Made by a program: the position numbers and the translations under genes. Under the pieces are notes generated by a model. That model did not search any database. It saw only the letters and a list, made by a program, of their open reading frames with translations, and was not told where the DNA came from. DNA of 64,000 nucleotides from Polaromonas sp. (GTDB lineage: Bacteria > Pseudomonadota > Gammaproteobacteria > Burkholderiales > Burkholderiaceae_C), in assembly GCA_025362315.1 (NCBI GenBank), contig JANYGP010000071.1, forward strand, positions 1 through 64,000. Reading direction: 5' to 3'. Shown here piece by piece: positions 47,921 through 58,072 of the stretch (its first letter is position 1; each line of letters opens with the position of its first letter).

Positions 47921-49540
47921 ATGATCCGCATCACTGAACTCAAGCTGCCGCTTGACCACGACAACGCTGCGCTACCTGCGCTGATTGTCAAAACGCTGGG
48001 CGTGTTACCCGCCGATGTCATCAGCCACACCATCTACAAACGCAGCTACGACGCACGCATGAAAAAGCTGCTGCTCGTGTACATCGCCGATGTTCAAGTT
48101 GCCCCTGCACTTGAAGATGGGCTGCTCAGGCGGTTTGAAACGCACCCACACATTCGCCCCGCACCAGACCAGAGCTACCACCCGGTCGCGCAACTCAACG
48201 CCGCACCCGCCCTCAGGCCGGTCGTTGTTGGCTTTGGCCCGTGCGGCATTTTTGCAGCGCTGCTGCTGGCGCAAATGGGGTTTAAACCCATTGTGCTGGA
48301 GCGTGGCAAAAAAGTTCGCGAACGCACCCAGGACACCTGGGGTCTGTGGCGCAAAAGTACCCTGAATCCGGAGTCGAATGTGCAGTTTGGCGAGGGCGGT
48401 GCGGGCACGTTTTCAGACGGCAAATTGTGGAGTCAAATCAAGGACCCGCGCCATTTGGGCCGCAAGGTCATGCTGGAGTTTGTCAAAGCAGGGGCCCCGG
48501 GAGAAATTTTGCTGGTCAGCAAGCCGCATATTGGCACGTTCAAACTGGTCAAGGTGGTGGAGCACATGCGCGAGCAAATCATTGCGCTGGGTGGTGAAGT
48601 CCGGTTTGAGCAGCGCGTCAGCGATGTGCTGATTGAAGACGGCTGCATTCGCGGCTTGACTGTCCAAAATTTGAATGACAACACGCAGTACGACATGCAC
48701 GCCGACCACGTTGTGCTGGCGCTGGGCCACAGCTCGCGTGACACGGTGGCCATGCTGCATTCACGCGGGGTGTACATGGAAGCGAAGCCGTTTTCAATCG
48801 GCTTTCGCATTGAGCACCCACAAGGCGTGATTGACCGTGCCCGGCTGGGCCAGCACGCTGGCCACCCGCTGCTGGGCGCTGCAGATTACAAGCTGGTACA
48901 CCATGCAACCAATGGCCGCAGCGTTTACAGCTTTTGCATGTGCCCGGGCGGCACGGTGGTGGCCGCCACATCAGAGCCGGGCCGCGTGGTCACCAACGGC
49001 ATGAGCCAATATTCGCGCAACGAACGCAATGCCAACGCGGGCATGGTGGTGGGCATCACGCCGGCTGACTATCCCGGTAATCCATTGGCAGGGTTTGCGT
49101 TTCAGCGTGCGCTGGAGTCACACGCCTACACACTGGGCGGCAGCAATTACCAGGCGCCTGGCCAGCTGGTGGGCGACTTTATTGCGGGCAAGCCTTCTAC
49201 CCGGCTGGGCAGCGTTGAGCCGTCCTACAAGCCTGGGGTGCTGCTGGGTGACTTGCACAGCGCCCTGCCCGCCTATGCGATTGCGGCCATGCGCGAGGCG
49301 CTGCCGGTATTCGGCAAAAAAATTCGCGGCTTCGACATGCATGATGCGGTGCTGACCGGCGTGGAAACACGCACCTCATCGCCCGTCAAAATCACCCGCG
49401 GTAATGACTTTCAGAGTCTGAACGTCAAAGGCTTGTACCCGGCAGGTGAGGGAGCCAGCTATGCGGGCGGCATTCTGTCTGCCGGGGTCGATGGCATTGA
49501 AGTGGCGGAAGCTGTGGCTTTGAACATGACCGGGCAGTGA
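47921..49540 (+). CDS. NAD(P)/FAD-dependent oxidoreductase
   Basis: VVVGFGPCGIFAALLLAQMGFKPIVLERG FAD motif; start at 47921 preferred. Confidence 0.88.
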   Translation: MIRITELKLPLDHDNAALPALIVKTLGVLPADVISHTIYKRSYDARMKKLLLVYIADVQVAPALEDGLLRRFETHPHIRPAPDQSYHPVAQLNAAPALRPVVVGFGPCGIFAALLLAQMGFKPIVLERGKKVRERTQDTWGLWRKSTLNPESNVQFGEGGAGTFSDGKLWSQIKDPRHLGRKVMLEFVKAGAPGEILLVSKPHIGTFKLVKVVEHMREQIIALGGEVRFEQRVSDVLIEDGCIRGLTVQNLNDNTQYDMHADHVVLALGHSSRDTVAMLHSRGVYMEAKPFSIGFRIEHPQGVIDRARLGQHAGHPLLGAADYKLVHHATNGRSVYSFCMCPGGTVVAATSEPGRVVTNGMSQYSRNERNANAGMVVGITPADYPGNPLAGFAFQRALESHAYTLGGSNYQAPGQLVGDFIAGKPSTRLGSVEPSYKPGVLLGDLHSALPAYAIAAMREALPVFGKKIRGFDMHDAVLTGVETRTSSPVKITRGNDFQSLNVKGLYPAGEGASYAGGILSAGVDGIEVAEAVALNMTGQ

Positions 49541-50226
49541 TAATGCAGGCCATGCAAAATATTGCCCAAGAATCCACGATTGAGCTGGCTGAACAGCAGC
49601 CAAAGCCCAAACAGTACGCGTCACGTCAAATCAGTCCGGTGCTCGAAAAGCTGTTTGAGCTGCATCCACAACTGTTCGGTGCGAAGTTTTTACCGCTCAA
49701 GCTCGGCATCTTTCACGACCTGCTGGCACGCCATCCGGACGCGTTCAAAAAAGACGAACTCAAGCTGGCCATGGGCCAGCATGCCCGGTCAACCCGCTAC
49801 CTTGAATGCGTGGCTGCTGGACTGGCGCGCCATGACCTGGACGGCGCTGTGGTGGAGCCGGTTGTGCCCGAGCACGTTCACCACGCAATTCTGGAAGTCT
49901 TTCGCCGCAGGCAGGCCAGGACCAAAGAAGACTTGCGGCCCCGCCTGTCTGGTTTGTTAAAGCGTGCCATTGAAAATTCAGGCTTGACTCCAGACGCTTA
50001 TGCAGCGCTGGTGCAGGTGCAGGGCGATGCCACCAACGGATTGCTGGACGACGCGCTGGCCGAGCTGAAAGCAGAAGCTGCCAAGCGCGAAGCCTTGATG
50101 AGCACCTACACCGCCAGTGGCAAAACCGAAGCAGAGTTTGCCGAAATGTACGGCATGGACTTGAAGCTGGTGACCCGAGTGCTGGCGCGGGTGCGAGCTG
50201 AGCAAACTTCACAAGCTGAAAGCTGA
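49537..50226 (+). CDS. ProQ/FinO-family RNA chaperone
   Basis: PVLEKLFELHPQLFGAKFLPLKLGIFHDLLARHPDAFKKDELKLAMGQHARSTRYLECV. Confidence 0.9.
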   Translation: MIMQAMQNIAQESTIELAEQQPKPKQYASRQISPVLEKLFELHPQLFGAKFLPLKLGIFHDLLARHPDAFKKDELKLAMGQHARSTRYLECVAAGLARHDLDGAVVEPVVPEHVHHAILEVFRRRQARTKEDLRPRLSGLLKRAIENSGLTPDAYAALVQVQGDATNGLLDDALAELKAEAAKREALMSTYTASGKTEAEFAEMYGMDLKLVTRVLARVRAEQTSQAES

Positions 50227-50230
50227 ACGT

Positions 50231-50255
50231 AAAAAAGCCCAGAAAGGCCTTTTTT
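50231..50255 (+). terminator. Terminator after proQ-like gene
   Basis: aaaaaagcc-cagaaa-ggcctttttt. Confidence 0.75.
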
Positions 50256-50271
50256 ATATGTACAAGCAGCT

Positions 50272-50316
50272 TTCAGCCCAAGTGTTACGGGCGCAAGCAG
50301 CTATTTAATTGATAGC
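50272..50316 (-). repeat. Dispersed repeat, copy 12, intergenic (proQ-htpX)
   Basis: RC gctatcaattaaatagctgcttgcgcccgtaacacttgggctgaa. Confidence 0.9.
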
Positions 50317-50326
50317 GGATTTGTAA

Positions 50327-51205
50327 TCAAACCTTGCCAGGCTGCGCGTTTTTCAATGCAGCAATGCGCTCTTCAATCGGCGGATGGGTTGAAAACAACT
50401 TGCCAATGCCACCCGTGATGCCCATGGCGGCCACAGATTTTGGCAATTCACCGGGCACCATTCCGCCCAGGCGAGCCAGGGCGTTCATCATGGGTTGCGT
50501 TTTGCCCATCAGCTGCGCGGCTCCTGCATCTGCACGAAACTCGCGGTGACGCGAGAACCAGGACACCACCATGTGCGCGGCCACACCCAGGACGATGTCC
50601 ATCACGATGGTGGTGATGTAGTAACCCATGCCGGGGCCATCGTTGGTATTTTTCAAAATAACCTTATCGACAAAGTACCCCACCACCCGGCTTATGAAAA
50701 CCACAAACGTGTTCATCACACCCTGAATCAGCGTCATCGTCACCATGTCACCATTGGCAATGTGGGCGACTTCATGCCCAATCACCGCTTCGATTTCTTC
50801 TTTGGTCATGCCTTGCAGCAGACCCGTAGACACAGCCACCAGAGCGGAGTTTTTAAACGCACCGGTTGCAAACGCATTGGGTGCGCCTTCAAAAATGCCA
50901 ACTTCCGGCATGCCAATATTTGCCTTGTCTGCAAACTTTTTGACGGTATCCACAATCCAGGCTTCGTCGGCGTTTTGTGGCTCCTTGATCACTTTCACGC
51001 CTGCACTCCACTTGGCAACGGGCTTGCTGATCAACAGCGAAATAAATGCACCGCCAAAACCCATGATCAGCGCAAAGCCCAGCAGTGAGGTGAGGTTCAA
51101 ACCCTGCGCAGTGATAAAGCGGTTCAGGCCAAGGATATTGACAATGATGCCCAGCACCACCACAACTGCCAGGTTGGTCATGACAAACAGAAAAATACGT
51201 TTCAT
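50327..51205 (-). CDS. htpX: Membrane protease HtpX
   Basis: [28 protein letters not shown]48 TM protease. Confidence 0.95.
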   Translation of the reverse strand: MKRIFLFVMTNLAVVVVLGIIVNILGLNRFITAQGLNLTSLLGFALIMGFGGAFISLLISKPVAKWSAGVKVIKEPQNADEAWIVDTVKKFADKANIGMPEVGIFEGAPNAFATGAFKNSALVAVSTGLLQGMTKEEIEAVIGHEVAHIANGDMVTMTLIQGVMNTFVVFISRVVGYFVDKVILKNTNDGPGMGYYITTIVMDIVLGVAAHMVVSWFSRHREFRADAGAAQLMGKTQPMMNALARLGGMVPGELPKSVAAMGITGGIGKLFSTHPPIEERIAALKNAQPGKV

Positions 51206-51284
51206 GGCGTCTCCGAAAAAATTAAATCAAGCTGAAAATCAACAACTACTCAAATGGGGCAATGTCTCCGAACCGCAAGGCCTG

Positions 51285-52046
51285 CTACTTCCCGGCGGTG
51301 CGTCTGATCCGTATTTTCTGGCTTTCTGGCCTGAAAACAAGAATATCCTCATAAAAGGAAAGTTTCTCATTTTCAAAAGTCCAGCCAGGCACACCGAGTA
51401 CGGGAAGCGGCGCAAAAGGCTTGCCGGCCAGCTTCGGTGCCGTCAGATCAGCCGCTATCCAGGCATCAAGCTCTGCTATTGAATCAATAGCTGGTTGCGC
51501 ACAATATACGTGCGCTGTGATCGCTTTTCTTGGTGAAACAAGCTTTTCCAGCAGGGCATGGCCAAACAACACCAGTTGCGCATTTGCCCACAGAGGGCGC
51601 AGCTCAATGAACAATCGCTGCCAGTCCCTGGCAAACAATGCATCCCAAAGCGGCTGTGGTGCCAGCAAAAACGCCGCATTTTCATCAAAAAGCGTTAACG
51701 CGTCTCGCACCACGCCGCGCGTTTGCCGCACACCATCAACTGCAATGTGTGCTGCCTGCAGCTCGTTGAGCTTTTTCTTGGTTTGCGGAAACGTCAGCCA
51801 GCACAAGCCATTGAAAAAATCATGCAGGTTGTCGCGCGTAGGAACGGTTTGGGTGTCAAAAATAAACTGCTCGTAAGCTTGGCCATCGGGCAGGACTGAT
51901 TGAGGTACAAACCTGACCGGCGAATCAGAAACTGCATTCAGTGACTTGGCAACATCGGTGCCCGTAAAGACAGGGGCTGTTGCGACATAAGGCAAAAGCC
52001 AGGGCGCGCTCCAGTTGATCACACCGCAGTGGAGGTCATGCGCCAT
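51285..52046 (-). CDS. DUF3025-family protein
   Basis: [33 protein letters not shown]; overlaps the 3' end of pyrC. Confidence 0.8.
   Translation of the reverse strand: MAHDLHCGVINWSAPWLLPYVATAPVFTGTDVAKSLNAVSDSPVRFVPQSVLPDGQAYEQFIFDTQTVPTRDNLHDFFNGLCWLTFPQTKKKLNELQAAHIAVDGVRQTRGVVRDALTLFDENAAFLLAPQPLWDALFARDWQRLFIELRPLWANAQLVLFGHALLEKLVSPRKAITAHVYCAQPAIDSIAELDAWIAADLTAPKLAGKPFAPLPVLGVPGWTFENEKLSFYEDILVFRPESQKIRIRRTAGK
51475..51524 (+). repeat. Dispersed repeat, copy 13 (inside DUF3025 CDS, antisense)
   Basis: gctattgaatcaatagctggttgcgcacaatatacgtgcgctgtgatcgc. Confidence 0.75.
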
Positions 52047-53080
52047 GCCAACGACTGCCCACTGCGCAGCGGCTTGAGCAGCCCTTCACCAAACGCAAAG
52101 CTTTCAGGCGGTGTCCAGCTTTCCTTGCTTAAAGTGACGCGGCCTGTATTGCGCGGCAAACCATAAAAGTCAGCGCCGTTGAAGCTGGCAAAGGCCTCCA
52201 GCTGATGCAGTGCACCTGCTGCTTCAAAAGCCTCGGCATACAGCTCCATGGCTGCATGGGCGGTGTAGCAACCTGCACAGCCACTGGCATGCTCTTTCAA
52301 ATGGGCAGGGTGCGGGGCACTGTCTGTGCCCAGAAAAAAGCGAGTGTTGCCACTGGTGGCCGCTTCTACCAGCGCCAGGCGATGCGTTTCACGTTTGAGC
52401 ACAGGCAGGCAGTAATAATGTGGACGCATGCCGCCTGTAAACATGGCGTTGCGGTTGTACAGCAAGTGGTGTGCAGTGATTGTGGCAGCCGTGTGCTTGT
52501 CAGCATCACGCACGTAGTGTGCAGCTTCTTTTGTTGTGATGTGTTCAAACACGATTTTCAGTTCTGGAAAATCACGCCGCAAAGGGATCAGCTGCGTTTC
52601 AATAAACACTGCCTCCCGGTCAAAAAGATCAATGTCGGGTGAAGTGACTTCACCGTGCACCAGCAGCAACATACCGCCCCGCTGCATGGCCTCCAGAGTC
52701 TTGTAGGTTTTACGCAAATCAGTCACACCCGCATCGCTGTTGGTGGTGGCGCCTGCAGGGTACAGCTTGCAGGCAAGCACGCCAGCCTCTTTGGCGCGTT
52801 TGATCTCATCTGCTGGCAGCTTGTCCGTCAAATACAGCGTCATCAAAGGCTCAAACGCAAGCCCTTCAGGCACAGCTGCCAGAATGCGGCTTTTGTACGC
52901 AAGAGCCTGCGCAGCAGTCGTCACGGGTGGACGCAAATTCGGCATGATGACGGCACGACCAAACTGGGCTGCGGTATGCGGCACCACAGTGTGCAGCGCG
53001 TCGCCATCACGGACATGCAAGTGCCAGTCGTCCGGGCGGGTGATGGTGAACGAAGTCGCAGTGCTGGTTTGGTTTGTCAT
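52019..53080 (-). CDS. pyrC: Dihydroorotase
   Basis: [31 protein letters not shown]. Confidence 0.95.
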   Translation of the reverse strand: MTNQTSTATSFTITRPDDWHLHVRDGDALHTVVPHTAAQFGRAVIMPNLRPPVTTAAQALAYKSRILAAVPEGLAFEPLMTLYLTDKLPADEIKRAKEAGVLACKLYPAGATTNSDAGVTDLRKTYKTLEAMQRGGMLLLVHGEVTSPDIDLFDREAVFIETQLIPLRRDFPELKIVFEHITTKEAAHYVRDADKHTAATITAHHLLYNRNAMFTGGMRPHYYCLPVLKRETHRLALVEAATSGNTRFFLGTDSAPHPAHLKEHASGCAGCYTAHAAMELYAEAFEAAGALHQLEAFASFNGADFYGLPRNTGRVTLSKESWTPPESFAFGEGLLKPLRSGQSLAWRMTSTAV

Positions 53081-53123
53081 AGTGGAAACTTTTTATCATG
53101 GCGAAAATTTCAATCCGACAGAT

Positions 53124-53204
53124 CCGTCATCCCAGAGAAAGCGGGGATCCAGTGCCTGCATTTGCTCATGATCTCCTGGATTCCTGCCTTCAGGGAAATG
53201 ACGG
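53124..53204. repeat. Imperfect inverted repeat of the ccgtcat-ccc...aatccag type
   Basis: ccgtcatcccagagaaagcggggatccag (53124-53152) / ctggattcctgccttcagggaaatgacgg (53176-53204). Confidence 0.75.
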
Positions 53205-53273
53205 TTTTTTAGGTGTCTGCGACGCCATCGCTGAATGAATTGTCGCACCGTGTCTAATGAAGATCGAGGCGAA

Positions 53274-53299
53274 AAAAAGCCCGCTGTTGCGGGCTTTTT
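53274..53299 (-). terminator. Terminator downstream of gltL
   Basis: aaaaagcccgc-tgtt-gcgggcttttt. Confidence 0.85.
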
Positions 53300-53316
53300 A
53301 TAAAACGCGCTGAAAG

Positions 53317-54060
53317 TCAATGCGCCAAAATTTTGTTCAAAAAATCTTTTGTGCGCGGCTGGCGGTTTTCAGGGTGCTGGAAAAATTCATTGGTTGAGCA
53401 GTCTTCCAGAATCTTGCCGCCCACGTCCATAAATATGACCCGGCTGCCGACTTTTTTGGCAAAACCCATTTCGTGCGTGACCACCATCATGGTCATGCCT
53501 TCTTTGGCCAGGTCCATCATGCAGTCCAATACTTCACCAACCATTTCAGGGTCGAGTGCCGATGTCGGCTCGTCAAACAACATGGCGATCGGGTCCATGC
53601 TGAGCGCGCGGGCAATGGCCACGCGCTGCTGCTGACCACCAGACAGCTGGCCCGGAAACTTGTCTTTGTGCAGCATCAGGCCCACGCGGTCCAGATACTT
53701 CAGGCCATGAGTTTTGGCTTCTTCAGGCTTTCTGCCCAAAACCTTGACTTGTGCCAATGTCAGGTTTTCAGTCACGCTCAAATGCGGGAAGAGCTCAAAA
53801 TTCTGAAACACCATGCCGACCCTGGAACGAAGTTTTGGCAAATCTGTTTTCGGGTCATGCACCGCCTGGCCATCCACAAAAATCTGGCCTTTTTGAAATG
53901 GCTCCAGTGCATTGATGGTTTTGATCAGCGTAGACTTGCCCGAGCCCGATGGCCCGCACACGACCACCACTTCACCTTTGTTGATGCTGGTGGTGCAGTT
54001 GTTCAACACCTGCACGGTACCGTACCACTTGGACACATCTTTCATTTCAATCATTGCCAT
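53317..54060 (-). CDS. gltL: Glutamate/aspartate-type ABC transporter ATP-binding protein
   Basis: [37 protein letters not shown]. Confidence 0.93.
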   Translation of the reverse strand: MAMIEMKDVSKWYGTVQVLNNCTTSINKGEVVVVCGPSGSGKSTLIKTINALEPFQKGQIFVDGQAVHDPKTDLPKLRSRVGMVFQNFELFPHLSVTENLTLAQVKVLGRKPEEAKTHGLKYLDRVGLMLHKDKFPGQLSGGQQQRVAIARALSMDPIAMLFDEPTSALDPEMVGEVLDCMMDLAKEGMTMMVVTHEMGFAKKVGSRVIFMDVGGKILEDCSTNEFFQHPENRQPRTKDFLNKILAH

Positions 54061-54099
54061 CTTTTTTCTCCAGTACTGTGTGTTGGTGCATCTTGGTGA

Positions 54100-54786
54100 T
54101 CAACGGATGATCGCAATTTTGGTTTGCAGGCGTTTGACCATGTACGACAGGCCAAAGCACATGGCAAAGTAAACCACGGCCGCCAGCAGATAAGCCTCTT
54201 CAGGCCGCCCGTAGATCTTGCCGGCAGTGCTGAAACCTTTCAACAGGTCATAAGCGCCGATGGCATATACGAGCGACGTGTCCTGAAACAAGATGATGGT
54301 CTGCGTGAGCAAAATTGGCACCATGTTGCGAAAGGCCTGCGGCAGGATGATCAGCTTCATGTTCTGTGAATAGGTCATGCCCATGGCCCGTCCGGCATTG
54401 ACCTGCCCGCGTGAGATGGACTGAATGCCCGCCCGCATGATTTCACTGAAATAGGCCGCTTCAAAGGCCACAAAAGTGATGATGGCCGAGATTTCAGCCC
54501 GGTTATTGGCCCCACCCGGTATCAATGCATAAAACCCGGCTGGCACCAGCAAAAAAAACCACAAAATCACCATCACCAGCGGCACAGATCGCATGCCGTT
54601 GACATAAACAGTTGCCAGCGTAGCCAGCCACGCTTTGCCTGACAAGCGCATCAAAGCCAGAACAGTGCCCAAAATAATGCCGCCGATGGTGGCAATGATG
54701 GTGAGCTGGATGCTGAACCAGAACCCCTTGATCACGAACTTGGAAATAATTTCCCAGTTCAAAAAACCCATGTCCAATCCCAGCAT
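54100..54786 (-). CDS. gltK: Polar amino-acid ABC transporter permease
   Basis: HisM-like permease; FEAAYFSEIMRAGIQSISRGQVNAGRAMGM. Confidence 0.9.
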   Translation of the reverse strand: MLGLDMGFLNWEIISKFVIKGFWFSIQLTIIATIGGIILGTVLALMRLSGKAWLATLATVYVNGMRSVPLVMVILWFFLLVPAGFYALIPGGANNRAEISAIITFVAFEAAYFSEIMRAGIQSISRGQVNAGRAMGMTYSQNMKLIILPQAFRNMVPILLTQTIILFQDTSLVYAIGAYDLLKGFSTAGKIYGRPEEAYLLAAVVYFAMCFGLSYMVKRLQTKIAIIR

Positions 54787-54787
54787 G

Positions 54788-55510
54788 TCAGTGCCCTCCG
54801 CCTGATGCACCGGCCAGAACAAAGCCCGGAATTTGCGCCTTTTTTTCAATGACTGCGCAAATCCGGTTCACGGCAAAGGCCGATACAGCGTAAAGCAGCG
54901 TGACTGCCAGATAAATTTCAATACCGCGTGAGGTTTCTTCCTGCGCCTGCATGGCAAACATCGTCAGTTCGGCAATCGACACGGCAAAAGCCACCGATGA
55001 ATTTTTCAACAAGTTCATTGACTCGCTGGTCAGCGGCGGAATGATGATGCGAAAGGCCATTGGCAAAATGACATAGCGATAGGTTTGCGCGGTGGTAAAC
55101 CCCATCGCCATGCCTGCATAGCGCTGACCTCTGGGCAAGGCCTGGATACCGGCCCGAAACTGCTCGGCAATACGGGCCGATGTGAAAAACCCCAGTGCAA
55201 ACACCACCAGAATAAAACTGGGCAACTCCTTCATGGCCGGAATCATTTTTGGCACCACAAAATACCAGATGAAGATTTGCACCAAAAGCGGGATATTTCT
55301 GAACAACTCCACCCAGGCATTGGCCAGCCTGACCAGCCCCGGGCTGTTTGGCAGCGTGCGCAATGTGCCTACCAGTGCACCGACCAGCATGGCCACCACC
55401 CATGAAGCGCCTGCAACAGCCAGTGTCCAGCCCCAGGCATCAAACATCCACTGCAGGTAAGTGCGTCCACTGCCGTCGTCGTTTAAAAATACTTTCCAGT
55501 CCCAATTCAT
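54788..55510 (-). CDS. gltJ: Polar amino-acid ABC transporter permease
   Basis: HisM-like permease; FTSARIAEQFRAGIQALPRGQRYAGMAMGF. Confidence 0.9.
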   Translation of the reverse strand: MNWDWKVFLNDDGSGRTYLQWMFDAWGWTLAVAGASWVVAMLVGALVGTLRTLPNSPGLVRLANAWVELFRNIPLLVQIFIWYFVVPKMIPAMKELPSFILVVFALGFFTSARIAEQFRAGIQALPRGQRYAGMAMGFTTAQTYRYVILPMAFRIIIPPLTSESMNLLKNSSVAFAVSIAELTMFAMQAQEETSRGIEIYLAVTLLYAVSAFAVNRICAVIEKKAQIPGFVLAGASGGGH

Positions 55511-55592
55511 GGAGGCTCCAGGGTGTTGTTGTTGTTGCAATTGGCTGTGTGTGCCAAATGTCAGGAATGCAGCGCTTGAACGCCCTGAAACA

Positions 55593-55629
55593 ACAAACCC
55601 CGCTGATTCAAATTCATGGCGGGGTTTGT
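55593..55629 (-). terminator. Intercistronic hairpin between gltI and gltJ
   Basis: acaaaccccgc-N15-gcggggtttgt, 11-bp perfect stem. Confidence 0.75.
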
Positions 55630-55657
55630 CGTCAAGCTGATGCGCTGTGCTGCAAGA

Positions 55658-56566
55658 TTACTTTTTGGCGTAGTCTTCCATGGGCTTTTCATTCGGCGTA
55701 GCCCAAGCAGCTTTGGTGCTCTCACTGGCAACGTAACCAACCTTGGCATTTTTCGGCGGGATGGGCTGCATGAACCACTTGTCATACAGCTTGGCTACTT
55801 CTCCGGACTTCATCATTTCCTTGACGGTGTCGTCACCAATTTTCTTGAACGCAGCATCGTCCTTTCGGATCATGATGGCGATGGGTTCAACGCTCAACAC
55901 TTCACCTACGATTTTAAAGTCAGCAGGCGTTTTTGATCCTGCAATCTGCCCTGCCAGAAGTGCTCCGTCCATGACAAAAGCTTCAGCTCTGCCCGATTCA
56001 AGCAGCAAAAAACTGTCAGAGTGGTCTTTGCCAAATACTTCCTTGAAATCAATGTTGCTGGCACGTTCGTTTTTACGCAATGTCTGAACGGACGTTGTAC
56101 CTGTTGTTGTGGCAACGTTTTTACCGTTGAGCTGAACAATTGACGTGATGCCAGAGTTGTTTTTAACAGCAATGCGCACCTCTTCAACAAATGTGGTGGG
56201 CAAGAAGGCCACGTCTTTTTGACGGGTTGCATTGTTGGTGGTGGAGCCGCACTCAATGTCGACTGTGCCGTTTTGGACCAATGGAATGCGGTTTTGTGAA
56301 GTCACTGGCTGGTATTTGATTTCCAGCTTGCGGCCAGCCGCTTTTTCAAGGTTGGCGACTACCTTGTTGCAAACCTCAATGTGGTAACCGGTGTATTTGC
56401 CTTCACCCAGCGTGAAAGACAGTGGGCTGGACGAGTCGCGCACACCCATGGTGACAACGCCAGAGGCCTTGACCTTGGCAACCGTGTCTGTGGCCTGCGC
56501 AAATGCAGCGCCGGACAGGCCTGTTGCAAAAACGGCCAAAGCAAGGGAAGCGAGTTTGAATTTCAT
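55658..56566 (-). CDS. gltI: Glutamate/aspartate ABC transporter substrate-binding protein
   Basis: SBP family 3; SSPLSFTLGEGKYTGYHIEVCNKVV. Confidence 0.93.
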   Translation of the reverse strand: MKFKLASLALAVFATGLSGAAFAQATDTVAKVKASGVVTMGVRDSSSPLSFTLGEGKYTGYHIEVCNKVVANLEKAAGRKLEIKYQPVTSQNRIPLVQNGTVDIECGSTTNNATRQKDVAFLPTTFVEEVRIAVKNNSGITSIVQLNGKNVATTTGTTSVQTLRKNERASNIDFKEVFGKDHSDSFLLLESGRAEAFVMDGALLAGQIAGSKTPADFKIVGEVLSVEPIAIMIRKDDAAFKKIGDDTVKEMMKSGEVAKLYDKWFMQPIPPKNAKVGYVASESTKAAWATPNEKPMEDYAKK

Positions 56567-56915
56567 GATTTCTCCGAGGGTTAAATGAAAACTGAATATG
56601 AATCTATTTTAGAGAAGCAATTTGCGCACCATGCCCAAGGTTTACCCGAGCCTGCATTGCGCAGACTGCAAGGAACAAGGCAGCATGTCTGATTAGAATT
56701 TTTAAATGCTTTTCGAAAATTGTGACTGACACCGTCAATCGTCAATCGTCAACCGTCACTGAATGAATCCAGCGCATCAAGCAGACTTTGTGCCGAAGAC
56801 ACACATCTGGACGACTAATAAATGCCAGCGACCAAACTTTAAATTCAAACACATCTGCTTGCAAATGCTGTCTTCAAAACGCGTTATGCAATTTATTTAT
56901 AAGTGCCTAGGGTTG

Positions 56916-57860
56916 CTACTTAGGACGTGTTCGGGGTTGAATTTGCGATTCCAGGTAGGTCCATAAAGCTTGTGCTGATCGTTTGACAGCTGCGTTTGAC
57001 GCAGGCCGCTCGCGGTAAACACGTATGTCCATTGTCATTTCAAGAGGCAGAACCGTCTGGGACACAGCACTGACCAGCTTTTTGGCACGCAACTCTTTTT
57101 TCACTGCGCTCATTGGCAAAAACGCAATGCCGTGGCCTTCCAGTGCCATGGCTTTCAGGCCTTCGGCCATGTCGGTTTCATACACCCGGTCCAAATGGAT
57201 GGCGGTGCTCGATTGCTTCAATATCAAGTCCACCACACGACCCAGATAAGCACCCGACGCGTAACCCAGATACGGCAGGGGCTGGCCAGATCGGCCCGGC
57301 AATTTATAAAGTGGCTCACCTGCCAGATCAGGTTTGACAAATGGCGACAGCACTTCCTGCCCCAGTGTCACCATTTCATAGCGATTGGGATCGAGCTGAA
57401 AAGGCTGCGAATCATGGTGGTAAGCAATCAGGAGATCGCAGCTGCCCTCAACCAGCCGCAGTACGGCGTCATGCACGTTCAGCGCAATCAGGCGACTTTT
57501 GATGGGGCCAAACTTTTCACGCAGGCTGCTGACCCAGGCCGGAAAAAACGTAAAAGCCAGCGTGTGCGGCACGGCAAACTCAATGACGTCCTGCCCTGCC
57601 GACGTGTGGCCCCTGAGCATGGCGCGGGTTGATTGCAGGCCTTGCAGCATTTCAAGTGACTGGCTGTAAAGGGTTTCGCCTGCCGGTGTGAGCCGCGTGG
57701 GATACGAGCTGCGGTCTACCAGGTCGGTGCCTGCCCAGGCCTCCAGCGCCTGAATACGGCGCGAAAACGCCGGTTGCGTGACATGCCGCAGGGTTGCCGA
57801 GCGGCTGAAGCTGCGGGTTTCAGCCAGACTGACGAAATCTTCCAGCCATTTGGTTTCCAT
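56916..57860 (-). CDS. LysR-family transcriptional regulator
   Basis: METKWLEDFVSLAETRSFSRSATLRHVTQPAFSRRIQALE. Confidence 0.92.
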   Translation of the reverse strand: METKWLEDFVSLAETRSFSRSATLRHVTQPAFSRRIQALEAWAGTDLVDRSSYPTRLTPAGETLYSQSLEMLQGLQSTRAMLRGHTSAGQDVIEFAVPHTLAFTFFPAWVSSLREKFGPIKSRLIALNVHDAVLRLVEGSCDLLIAYHHDSQPFQLDPNRYEMVTLGQEVLSPFVKPDLAGEPLYKLPGRSGQPLPYLGYASGAYLGRVVDLILKQSSTAIHLDRVYETDMAEGLKAMALEGHGIAFLPMSAVKKELRAKKLVSAVSQTVLPLEMTMDIRVYRERPASNAAVKRSAQALWTYLESQIQPRTRPK

Positions 57861-57943
57861 GCCGCAATTATGCGAGTTCAGGCACACAGGGCTTGAACAA
57901 TATTTATGGCCAAGTCAGATCCACGCCCAGCCATAGGTGGATT

Positions 57944-57991
57944 GCTATTTAAATAATAGCTGCTAGCGCCAATATCAATTGGGCTGTAAGC
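57944..57991 (+). repeat. Dispersed repeat, copy 14, intergenic (LysR-greB)
   Basis: gctatttaaataatagctgctagcgccaatatcaattgggctgtaagc. Confidence 0.9.
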
Positions 57992-58072
57992 ACTTTTTAA
58001 CAATATAAATTGCATGTGACGGGCTTTGAGGTCATGTGGGTATGGTGTGAACCGTTATCCTCGCTACTAAAA

